From Candidatus Methanoperedens sp. (GTDB lineage Archaea > Halobacteriota > Methanosarcinia > Methanosarcinales > Methanoperedenaceae): a stretch of DNA of 6,010 bases. Shown here one piece after another: positions 1 to 5,351 of this stretch (position 1 is its first letter; each line of letters begins with the position of its first letter). The stretch lies in the NCBI GenBank assembly GCA_028679855.1, contig JAJRAP010000253.1, forward strand, positions 1 through 6,010. The letters are read 5' to 3'. The position numbers and the translations under genes are program-made. The notes under the pieces were generated by a model, which saw only the letters and a program-made list of their open reading frames with translations, was not told the DNA's origin and did no database searches.

Positions 1-788
1 CCCCCTCCACCTTCGCCCCCGAAACCACCACTGTCTGGAGCTTCCCCGACCGCGGCGACTGGGCTACCCACGTCGGCAACTACAGGGGCAACTGGTCGCC
101 GTACATCCCGCGAAACCTCATTCTTCGTTATACTGCACCGGGCGAGCTTGTGCTTGACCAGATGGCTGGCTCAGGCACTACTGCTGTGGAGTGCAAGCTT
201 CTGGGACGGCGCGCCGTGGCTGTGGATATCAACCCCGACGCAGTCATGGTGGCGCGCAACAGACTGGACTTCTCGTATGCGCCGCTGGATGGAGATTATA
301 AAGTAGCGGATATCAGGACATACGTGGGAGATGCGCGCTCTCTTGACCTTATTGAGAGCGAGTCCATCGACCTCATCGCCACCCATCCTCCGTATGCCAG
401 CATCATTCCCTATTCCCATGACCGCGAAGGCGACCTGTCAAGCGTGCACAGCATCGCCGAGTTCGCACAGGAGATGAGGAAGGTCGCAGAGGAGTGCATG
501 CGAGTCCTCAAGCCCGGAAAACACTGCGCTATTCTCATGGGCGATACCCGGCGCAGCAAGCATTTCGTGCCCATCACGCCGCGGGTTCTCATGAGCTTTC
601 TTGAGGCAGGGTTCATCCTGCGCGAGGATATCATCAAACTGCAGTGGAAGATGAAGAGCACCAGGGAGAAATGGTTCGGGAAGAAATATGATTTTTACCT
701 CATAGGGCATGAGCATCTCTATGTGTTCAGGAAACCGGAGGCGGGGGAGAGGGTGACGAGATTTAAGGAGAGCATGAAGTGGTGGTAG
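1..788 (+). CDS. DNA methyltransferase (N4-cytosine/N6-adenine type), 5' partial
   Basis: The product is a SAM-dependent DNA methyltransferase that would methylate an amino group on a DNA base. The frame is open from base 3 to the TAG at 786-788 (261 visible codons). An internal GTG at 150 is not the real start, because conserved sequence continues upstream of it. Visible motifs in order: a motif X-like stretch NYRGNWSPYIPRN (from base 78), SAM-binding motif I DQMAGSGTT (156-182), an acidic VDINPDA strand, and catalytic motif IV THPPY (381-395). The order X-I-IV is gamma-like. The HPPY form differs from textbook SPPY/DPPY, though I believe it is normal in this subfamily. Only a few N-terminal residues are probably missing, since the family usually starts shortly before the PETTTVWSFP stretch seen at bases 18-47. 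No restriction endonuclease is visible, so it may be an orphan methylase or part of a system lying to the left. The target base and site cannot be read from the sequence. Family call strong; exact specificity unknown. Confidence 0.88.
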   Translation, partial: PSTFAPETTTVWSFPDRGDWATHVGNYRGNWSPYIPRNLILRYTAPGELVLDQMAGSGTTAVECKLLGRRAVAVDINPDAVMVARNRLDFSYAPLDGDYKVADIRTYVGDARSLDLIESESIDLIATHPPYASIIPYSHDREGDLSSVHSIAEFAQEMRKVAEECMRVLKPGKHCAILMGDTRRSKHFVPITPRVLMSFLEAGFILREDIIKLQWKMKSTREKWFGKKYDFYLIGHEHLYVFRKPEAGERVTRFKESMKWW

Positions 789-802
789 GCGCTGCCATTT
801 TT

Positions 803-823
803 CACGGATGATCGTGATCCGTG
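803..823. repeat. Small hairpin between convergent genes
   Basis: A 7-bp perfect inverted repeat, CACGGAT / ATCCGTG, with a 7-base loop lies just after the methylase stop and before the convergent toxin stop at 842. There is no T-run after it on the + strand, so it is not a classical terminator. The right arm runs into CGTGTGCACGG (820-830), an 11-mer also found at 1557-1567 inside the insert of the broken methylase copy. It could be a 3'-end stabilising hairpin or a remnant of the same repeat family. Confidence 0.5.
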
Positions 824-841
824 TGCACGGAGCAACTGGCA

Positions 842-1108
842 TTAATCATAAGCAGTTTTTCGATGGTCAATCCAGTTAAGATAAACTACTTTTTCCATTT
901 CATCCAGTGTAAATATCAAACGGTATTTTCTTGATATTCTGGTTGATTTCTTGCCATGCAATTCACCAGAAAGCCAGCCACCCATGTGCAAAGGGTTCTC
1001 TTGCAACCGCTTAAGCTTCTTATCAAGTTCCGCGAGAGCTTCTTTATTTTTTCTAATATCTCTAAGAGAATCAAGAAAAGTATCTGTCCTTTTGACTGCC
1101 CATGCCAT
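842..1108 (-). CDS. RelE/ParE-family toxin of a type II toxin-antitoxin pair
   Basis: A small basic protein of 88 residues that fits the RelE/ParE/YoeB superfamily, whose members are mostly ribosome-dependent mRNA interferases. The N-terminal part (about residues 6-35) reads as the usual helical hairpin rich in Lys, Asp and Leu. The second half carries the family's beta-sheet core: SGELHGKKSTRISRKYRLIF, then VVYLNWIDHRKTAYD at the end, with the typical Arg/Lys-rich strand and the closing His-Arg...Tyr. I chose ATG at 1108; an in-frame TTG at 1114 would add two residues and overlap the antitoxin stop. Either way the gene is tightly coupled to the upstream antitoxin, with only two bases between stop and ATG and no clear ribosome binding site of its own. 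Base composition is visibly richer in A+T than the flanking methylase copies, suggesting separate acquisition. The gene looks intact. Activity (mRNA cleavage versus gyrase inhibition) cannot be decided from sequence alone. Confidence 0.85.
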   Translation of the reverse strand: MAWAVKRTDTFLDSLRDIRKNKEALAELDKKLKRLQENPLHMGGWLSGELHGKKSTRISRKYRLIFTLDEMEKVVYLNWIDHRKTAYD

Positions 1109-1110
1109 AC

Positions 1111-1326
1111 TCAAAGCTCGCTGAGTAGCTCTTCAACAGAAGATACTTCTTTTACTCGTCCTTCTCTAATATCAAGGTCACTTTTATGGAGTGCAGCCAT
1201 CGTTTTTGGATTACTGAGTATTTCAACAGAATCGATGAGGGCATCTAAATCTTCTCGAGTAACCATGGTTCTTTCTATAGTCTTTAACTCTTGATAGACA
1301 TCTTCAATTGTAATCGATCCAGTCAT
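1111..1326 (-). CDS. RelB-like antitoxin partner of the RelE-type toxin
   Basis: A 71-residue acidic protein directly upstream of the toxin in the same transcript. Residues about 5-35 (TIEDVYQELKTIERTMVTRE) look like a helical, possibly coiled-coil dimerisation segment. The C-terminal DIREGRVKEVSSVEELLSEL resembles the toxin-wrapping tail of RelB-type antitoxins. Its expected role is to neutralise the toxin and, with it, to repress its own promoter. The ATG at 1326 is the only good start. There is no Shine-Dalgarno just before it, and a TATA-like TTATAA ends 23 bases upstream, which suits a leaderless archaeal mRNA. The TGA at 1113-1111 is followed two bases later by the toxin ATG. The identity rests on gene order, size and tail motif rather than on a catalytic signature. 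Confidence 0.82.
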   Translation of the reverse strand: MTGSITIEDVYQELKTIERTMVTREDLDALIDSVEILSNPKTMAALHKSDLDIREGRVKEVSSVEELLSEL

Positions 1327-1344
1327 ATTTCAAAATTGGATTTA

Positions 1345-1360
1345 AAGCCTTATAAGGCTT
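1345..1360 (-). promoter_or_regulatory. 16-bp perfect palindrome over the antitoxin TATA box (probable operator)
   Basis: AAGCCTTATAAGGCTT is its own reverse complement over all 16 bases. Its centre is about 26 bases before the antitoxin ATG on the - strand, and the core TTATAA is a good archaeal TATA box for a start site at or near the ATG. A dimeric antitoxin bound here would block TBP, the standard autorepression arrangement of type II pairs. The palindrome and its position are seen directly; binding is inferred. Confidence 0.6.
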
Positions 1361-1479
1361 GCTCAAAATAATGGATATGGCTTTCTAAAATTCACCCCCT
1401 CCACTTTCACCCCCGAAACCACAACCGTCTGGTCTTTCCCCCACCGCGGCGACTGGGCGACGCAAATAGATAGGTAGAC

Positions 1480-1503
1480 ACGTATGGCACGCTTGCCATA
1501 CGT
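1480..1503. repeat. Inverted repeat, 10-bp stem, 4-base loop
   Basis: ACGTATGGCA (1480-1489) pairs perfectly with TGCCATACGT (1494-1503) around loop CGCT. The arms closely resemble those of the stem at 1532-1560 (shared ACGTATG), suggesting the two hairpins are related by duplication. Confidence 0.8.
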
Positions 1504-1522
1504 CAAGGGTTGCGCCCCTTGA
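1503..1522. repeat. Inverted repeat, 7-bp stem, 6-base loop
   Basis: TCAAGGG (1503-1509) pairs with CCCTTGA (1516-1522) around TTGCGC. It abuts the preceding hairpin and is followed at once by the 10-bp palindrome GGACGCGTCC (1523-1532). Confidence 0.75.
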
Positions 1523-1531
1523 GGACGCGTC

Positions 1532-1560
1532 CACGTATGCCAGGTGCGCTGGCATACGTG
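1532..1560. repeat. Inverted repeat, 12-bp stem, 5-base loop
   Basis: CACGTATGCCAG (1532-1543) pairs perfectly with CTGGCATACGTG (1549-1560) around GTGCG. This is the strongest hairpin in the window. It sits in the middle of the insert and is not followed by a T-run, so it is unlikely to be a terminator. Confidence 0.85.
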
Positions 1561-1567
1561 TGCACGG

Positions 1568-1615
1568 CGTCAACTGACGTGACGGTTGTGCGACGTCAAC
1601 TGGCGCAACGGTTGT
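1568..1615. repeat. Two tandem 22-base dyad repeats, period 26
   Basis: The units at 1568-1589 and 1594-1615 match at 19 of 22 positions (CGTCAACTG-CG--ACGGTTGT) with a 4-base spacer. Each unit carries a weak inverted repeat CAACTG...CGGTTG, so each can form a small hairpin. The second unit runs directly into the resumed methylase sequence at 1614. With only two units and a 4-base spacer this is not a CRISPR array. Confidence 0.7.
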
Positions 1616-2210
1616 CGGCAACTACAGGGGCAACTGGTCGCCCTACATCCCGCGAAACCTCATCCTGCGTTACACTGCGCCCGGCGATCTCGTCATCGAC
1701 CAGATGGCTGGCTCAGGTACAACGCTTGTGGAGTGCAAACTTCTGGGACGGCGCGCCGTGGCTGTGGATATCAACCCCGACGCTGTCATGGTGGCGCGCA
1801 ACAGACTGGACTTCTCGTATGCGCCGCTGGATGGAGATTATAAAGTACCGGATATCAGGACATACGTGGGAGATGCGCACTCTCTTGACCTTATTGAGAG
1901 CGAGTCCATCGACCTCATAGCCACCCATCCTCCGTATGCCAGCATCATTCCCTATTCCCATGACCGCGAAGGCGACCTGTCAAGCGTGCACAGCATCGCC
2001 GAGTTCGCAGAGGAGATGAGAAAAGTAGCGAATGAGAGCATGCGCGAGGATATCATCAAACTGCAGTGGAAGATGAAGAGCACCAGGGAGAAGTGGTTCG
2101 GGAAGAAGTATGATTTTTACCTGATAGGGCATGAGCATCTTTACGTGTTCAGGAAACCGGATGAGGGGGAGAGAACGGCGAGGTTCAGGGAGAGCATGAA
2201 GTGGTGGTAG

Positions 2211-2251
2211 GTGGGAATACAGGGGGGAAATAGTCGTCATACTCTTCCCAC
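2211..2251. repeat. Inverted repeat after the broken methylase; rest of the 2211-2401 gap holds no recognised gene
   Basis: GTGGGAA (2211-2217) and TTCCCAC (2245-2251) are a perfect 7-bp inverted pair with a 27-base loop, starting right after the methylase stop. It may be a 3'-end hairpin. The remainder of the gap becomes A+T rich from about 2300. It has a 32-codon ATG frame (2260-2358) that resembles nothing I know, and candidate promoter sequence before 2402. Confidence 0.35.
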
Positions 2252-2349
2252 TTTCAGACATGCAAGATAGAAGATGCTCTGCGCTTGTCGTTGCCGAGCT
2301 GAAAAAGAACCATAATAATATAAATGTGAATCCACCATATCTAAACACG

Positions 2350-2357
2350 ATAAAATA
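2350..2357 (+). promoter_or_regulatory. Possible TATA box for the DUF433 gene
   Basis: ATAAAATA lies in an A+T-rich stretch about 45 bases before the ATG at 2402. A start site about 25 bases downstream would leave a short leader containing the GAGG ribosome binding site at 2392-2395, six bases before the ATG. A second TATA-like ATATAAAT lies near 2318-2325. Which one is used cannot be told by eye. Confidence 0.35.
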
Positions 2358-2401
2358 ATCCCTCACCCGGTGCTTACACCATTGAGTTAAAGAGGCGCAA
2401 A

Positions 2402-2638
2402 ATGCAGAAAAAATTGATCGTATCTGACCCTAAAGTAATGATGGGCAAACCTGTCATCGCAGGAACCCGCGTCACTGTGGAGATTATCCTGGAAAAGCTT
2501 TCCGCAGGCGAAACAGTGGAACAGATATTGGATGCTCATCCACGGCTGACGCGCGAAGCGATAAGAGCGGCTCTTGCATTTGCTGCACAGGCTTTACGCG
2601 CTGATGTAGTATACCCGGTTTCTGAGGCGGTCTCGTGA
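2402..2638 (+). CDS. DUF433 family protein, probable antitoxin
   Basis: A 78-residue protein matching the DUF433 family: an N-terminal strand KLIVSDPKVMMGKPVIAGTR, then a helix-turn-helix-like region with the family pattern VEIILEKLSAGETVEQILDAHP and LTREAIRAALAFAA. Family members commonly sit upstream of a DUF5615 (PIN-like) toxin and are thought to act as its antitoxin. The GKPVIAGTRV motif (residues about 15-24) is the clearest signature. The start ATG has a GAGG box six bases upstream. The stop TGA overlaps a GTG in the next frame (GTGA, 2635-2638), exactly how the toxin gene usually begins, but only about nine codons follow. The protein thus seems an orphan antitoxin, or acts alone as a small DNA-binding protein. 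The family call is strong; the antitoxin role is inferred from the family. Confidence 0.87.
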   Translation: MQKKLIVSDPKVMMGKPVIAGTRVTVEIILEKLSAGETVEQILDAHPRLTREAIRAALAFAAQALRADVVYPVSEAVS

Positions 2639-2664
2639 ATTTTCTGGATATTTTAGATTTTTAA
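2635..2664 (+). pseudogene. Stub of the DUF433-associated toxin gene (tentative)
   Basis: From the GTG that overlaps the DUF433 stop, the frame reads MNFLDILDF and then TAA. DUF5615 toxins typically begin M(K/N)FLADEN, so the first four residues and the 4-base overlap fit a toxin start that has lost everything after its first strand. No further toxin-like sequence is seen before the convergent mutS stop at 2700. With so few residues the match could be chance. Confidence 0.35.
2640..2663 (+). terminator. T-rich stretch after the DUF433 gene, possible archaeal terminator
   Basis: Three T-runs (2640-2643, 2651-2654, 2658-2662) follow the DUF433 stop on the + strand without a hairpin. Archaeal RNA polymerase often terminates at such oligo-T tracts. 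The convergent mutS transcript shows no comparable T-run on its own strand here. Confidence 0.4.
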
Positions 2665-2699
2665 ACTATCTTATCAAGTTTGCTTTCGGTTTAGCTCTA

Positions 2700-5300
2700 T
2701 TACTCCCCCGCCTTCTTCTTCATCGCCGCCAGAGCATTGAGCGCCTCAAGCGGGGTCATGGCATCCACATTGAGCTTCTTCAGTTCCTCCACCACAGGAG
2801 AGTCCTTTTTATCCTCAGTCCCAAAAAGCACGACCTGCGTGTATCTTGCGCTATCCTTTCCTCTCGTAATGGCGCTCCCGTTCTCTACCTCTTTCAGGAT
2901 TTCCTTCGCCCTCTGCGTCACTTTAAGCGGCACGCCAGCCAGCCGCGCAACGTGAATGCCGTAGCTCCTGTCCGTGGCGCCAGGGATAATCTTTCGCAGG
3001 AACACAAGATCGCTGCCTTCTTCTTTTACTGCTATATGATAATTCTTCACTCTCTTCAAAACTCCCTCAACAGCAGTAAGCTGGTGGTAATGAGTGGCAA
3101 AAAGCGAGCGTACGCCCAACCGGTCTTTGTTATGGATGAACTCCACCACGGCTTTTGCGATGCTGAAGCCGTCGTAGGTGCTCGTGCCCCTTCCTATCTC
3201 GTCAAGCAGGATGAGGCTATGTGAAGTGGCGTTATTCAGTATGTTCGCAAGTTCCACCATCTCTATCATGAACGTGCTCTGCCCGCTGGCAAGGTCGTCA
3301 AAGGCGCCAACGCGCGTGAATATCCTGTCAACGATCCCCACAGAAGCATACGAGGCAGGTACAAAGCTCCCGAGCTGTGCCATAATCACTATGAGCGCGG
3401 TCTGACGCATGTATGTGGACTTTCCAGCCATGTTGGGACCCGTTATGAGCAGGAACTGGTTCTCCTGGCAGTCCATGTGCGTATCATTCGGGACAAAGCC
3501 TGAAAGCGTTCTCTCTACCACTGGATGCCTCCCGTCACGGATGAGGATGCTCCCGCCCTCATTCACTTCAGGTCTGACATATCTGTTATTGACCGCTACT
3601 TCAGCAAGGTCCGCAATTACATCCAGTTCTCCGAGCGCGGCAGCCGTCGCCTGTAACTCCTTTGCCCGCGCCGCGAGCTGCGAATTTATCTCGGTAAAGA
3701 GTTCAAACTCAAGCGCCGTCCTTTTTTCATCGGCAGAGAGTATCATCACCTCTTTTTCCTTGAGCTCAGGCGTGTAGAAGCGCTCACTGTTCGATGTTGT
3801 CTGCTTCCGTATGTAATCAGGGGGCACATGTGCAAGGTTGGATTTTGTGACCTCGATGTAATAACCAAATACGGAATTATAACCGATCTTAAGCGATTTT
3901 ATACCAGTGCGGTCGCGCTCCTTCTGCTGCATTTCCGCTATCCAGTCCTTACCGTGCAGCGACATTTTTTTTAGTTCGTCCAGCTTTTCGTTATGGCCCT
4001 CCCTGATCATCCCGCCTTCGCGGACACTCAGGGGCGGCTCATCCACGAGTGCACGCGTAAGCAGGGCGACAATATCGCTGAAATCCCCGAGCATCTGGAT
4101 AGTTTTCAACAGCAGCGCTGATCTAATATCACTTTCTTTCAAGGATTTTGAAATTTCAGGCAGAGCAGCAAGTGATACTTTGAGAGCTATCAGATCGCGA
4201 GCGTTCGAGTTCCCGTACACGATACGCCCGATGAGACGCTCGATATCCCGGACTCTCCCAAGCTGAAAGCGCAGGTCAAAGCGCAGCAGCATCTTTTTTG
4301 CAAGCTCATCCACGGCATCAAGTCTTTCTGTTATTTTACCGACGCAGATAAGGGGTTTGAGTAGCATCTTTTGCAGGAGCCGCCCGCCCATAGGCGTTTT
4401 TGTGCTGTCAAGTATGCTCAGCAGGGATGAATTATCCCCCCGCACTCCCTGTATTATCTCAAGGTTTCGCAGTGTGATGGAATCCAGCACCATGAACTCG
4501 TTCTCAGAGTATGTCCTGACAGATTGAATATGAGCAAGGTCTCTCATCTGGGTGGTCGTTGCATACAGAAGGGCGGCGCCAGATGAGGAGATAGCAAGTG
4601 GGAGAACCTCGCATCCCATACCCTCAAGCGTCATCACACCAAAATGCCTGATAAGGGTTTCACGCGCGTTCTTTTTATCAAAGGCATCGGCATCGAATCT
4701 ATTGAGCACGATGTCGAGGTCTTTTAGTCTGTCAACAAGTCTCTTATTATCAAAAAGCACAGGCGGAAGAACGCATTCAGCCGGCCGCATCCGCGACGCC
4801 TCGCTTATTATCCTTTCGTAATTCCCGTTATCTGTGAACTGCGTGGTCATGAATTCGCCAGTGCTCACATCAAGGAACGATATACCGAACTCTGCCCCTT
4901 CGCCAGATATAGACATCAGATAGTTGTTCGATTGGTCTGATATCAGGGACGGGTCTATAACAGTACCGGGCGTGATGACCCTGACCACGCCGCGCTTTAC
5001 AACGCCTTTTGCGTTCTTGGGGTCTTCAAGCTGTTCGCATATCGCCACTTTGTAGCCTTTTCTGATGAGCTTCGGGAGGTAGGAGTCCACGGCATGATAG
5101 GGGATGCCTGCGAGCGGCATATCCTCGCCCTCCCTATCCCTGCCGCGTGAGGTGAGCGTAATTTCAAGTTCCTTGGCGATCACCTTTGCGTCTTCCCCGA
5201 AGGACTCGTAAAAGTCGCCCATCCTGAAAAAGATGAGGGCGTCCTTGTGCTTTTCCTTTGCCTCGTAGTACTGGCGCATGGCTGGCGTCATTTTTTCCAT
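2700..5300 (-). CDS. mutS: DNA mismatch repair protein MutS
   Basis: MutS binds base mismatches and small loops in DNA and, with ATP, recruits MutL to start repair. The 866-residue protein has the full MutS1 layout: mismatch-binding domain I (about 1-125) with the diagnostic Phe-x-Glu (F30-Y31-E32 in RMGDFYE), connector domain II (about 130-265), lever and clamp (about 270-560), and ATPase domain V with Walker A GPNMAGKST (K627) and Walker B LILLDEIGRGTST (D700, E701). The conserved SYGIHVARLAGVP follows near residue 780. A C-terminal TPLEALNALAAMKKK resembles the bacterial C-terminal helix. Length is close to E. coli MutS (853). The start ATG at 5300 has GGAG eight bases upstream; a second ATG three codons in is less well spaced. 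Archaeal MutS1 of this kind is thought to have come from bacteria and occurs in methanosarcinal lineages, usually near mutL, but no mutL is visible here. It lies 51 bases after the export-family gene and may share its transcript. Confidence 0.97.
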   Translation of the reverse strand: MEKMTPAMRQYYEAKEKHKDALIFFRMGDFYESFGEDAKVIAKELEITLTSRGRDREGEDMPLAGIPYHAVDSYLPKLIRKGYKVAICEQLEDPKNAKGVVKRGVVRVITPGTVIDPSLISDQSNNYLMSISGEGAEFGISFLDVSTGEFMTTQFTDNGNYERIISEASRMRPAECVLPPVLFDNKRLVDRLKDLDIVLNRFDADAFDKKNARETLIRHFGVMTLEGMGCEVLPLAISSSGAALLYATTTQMRDLAHIQSVRTYSENEFMVLDSITLRNLEIIQGVRGDNSSLLSILDSTKTPMGGRLLQKMLLKPLICVGKITERLDAVDELAKKMLLRFDLRFQLGRVRDIERLIGRIVYGNSNARDLIALKVSLAALPEISKSLKESDIRSALLLKTIQMLGDFSDIVALLTRALVDEPPLSVREGGMIREGHNEKLDELKKMSLHGKDWIAEMQQKERDRTGIKSLKIGYNSVFGYYIEVTKSNLAHVPPDYIRKQTTSNSERFYTPELKEKEVMILSADEKRTALEFELFTEINSQLAARAKELQATAAALGELDVIADLAEVAVNNRYVRPEVNEGGSILIRDGRHPVVERTLSGFVPNDTHMDCQENQFLLITGPNMAGKSTYMRQTALIVIMAQLGSFVPASYASVGIVDRIFTRVGAFDDLASGQSTFMIEMVELANILNNATSHSLILLDEIGRGTSTYDGFSIAKAVVEFIHNKDRLGVRSLFATHYHQLTAVEGVLKRVKNYHIAVKEEGSDLVFLRKIIPGATDRSYGIHVARLAGVPLKVTQRAKEILKEVENGSAITRGKDSARYTQVVLFGTEDKKDSPVVEELKKLNVDAMTPLEALNALAAMKKKAGE

Positions 5301-5308
5301 CTGCTCTT

Positions 5309-5312
5309 CTCC
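5309..5312 (-). promoter_or_regulatory. Ribosome binding site of mutS
   Basis: GGAG on the - strand, eight bases before the ATG at 5300, supports that start over the ATG at 5291. Confidence 0.65.
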
Positions 5313-5351
5313 GGGGTTTGATATGAGTTTGTTCCTATTTTTGCTTTTGCA

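Larger units (their letters stand above)
1465..1613. mobile_element. Palindrome-rich insert of about 149 bp in the broken methylase (MITE/REP-like, unclassified)
   Basis: Compared with the first copy, homology breaks after base 1464 and resumes at 1614, a net gain of 148 bases. The insert contains no gene. It is packed with perfect palindromes: a 10-bp stem with 4-base loop (1480-1503), a 7-bp stem (1503-1522), a 10-bp palindrome GGACGCGTCC (1523-1532), a 12-bp stem with 5-base loop (1532-1560), and two tandem dyads (1568-1615). CACGTATG at 1479 and CATACGTG ending at 1560 form terminal inverted repeats for an 82-bp core. No target-site duplication is evident and no transposase is nearby. It could be a small non-autonomous element, a REP-like repeat, or a structured-RNA segment. 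The insertion itself is well supported; the class is not. Confidence 0.6.
1..2210 (+). repeat. Direct-repeat pair of methylase genes enclosing the toxin-antitoxin pair
   Basis: Bases 1-788 and 1395-2210 are homologous and in the same orientation. The similarity stops exactly at the shared stop codon (789 versus 2211). The left edge of the first copy is outside the window, so the full repeat unit is unknown. The toxin-antitoxin pair at 842-1326 sits between the two on the opposite strand. Recombination between the repeats would remove the pair together with one methylase copy. Confidence 0.85.
1391..2210 (+). pseudogene. Second, broken copy of the DNA methyltransferase
   Basis: This stretch repeats 1-788 in the same direction but cannot encode an intact enzyme. 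The opening codons (frame of 1397) give PSTFTPETTTVWSFP and then RGDWATQ, where the other copy reads RGDWATHVGNYRG. A foreign segment of about 149 bases follows, with an in-frame TAG at 1475-1477 and a net +1 frame change. The methylase sequence resumes at 1614 (GNYRGNW) and motifs I (DQMAGSGTT) and IV (THPPY) are kept. An in-frame deletion of 120 bases at 2041-2044 then removes 40 residues, including the strand with CAILMGD. The 3' end is preserved to the TAG at 2208-2210. An ATG at 1704 leaves a 168-residue open frame, but it would lack motif X and the deleted catalytic-core segment. The 5' start is also lost: the upstream frame stops at 1343-1345 and has no ATG. A non-enzymatic leftover product is possible but unsupported. 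Confidence 0.9.

Noticed and set aside
438..842. 134-codon open frame on the - strand opposite the intact methylase, with a similar one at 1980-2366 opposite the broken copy
   Set aside because: Both are antisense to conserved coding sequence, and their resemblance follows from the duplication. The products are rich in Leu, Pro and His and show no domain.
1532..1560. Rho-independent-type terminator
   Set aside because: The stem is strong but no T-run follows on either strand, and it lies inside an insert within a former gene.
1568..1616. Start of a CRISPR array
   Set aside because: There are only two imperfect units with a 4-base spacer, no true spacers and no cas genes.
1510..1920. 136-codon + strand frame across the insert into the broken methylase
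   Set aside because: It is out of frame with the methylase and begins in palindromic DNA. Its Ser/Thr/Arg-rich product is a typical shadow of G+C-rich coding sequence.
2260..2358. 32-codon ATG frame in the gap before the DUF433 gene
   Set aside because: There is no ribosome binding site, no recognised motif, and its 3' part is A+T-rich promoter-like DNA. It is too short to support.
1..5300. Methyl-directed mismatch repair linking the methylase and mutS
   Set aside because: The genes are on opposite strands and about 1.9 kb or more separates the intact methylase from the end of mutS, with unrelated modules between. Nothing points to Dam-like GATC specificity or a MutH partner.
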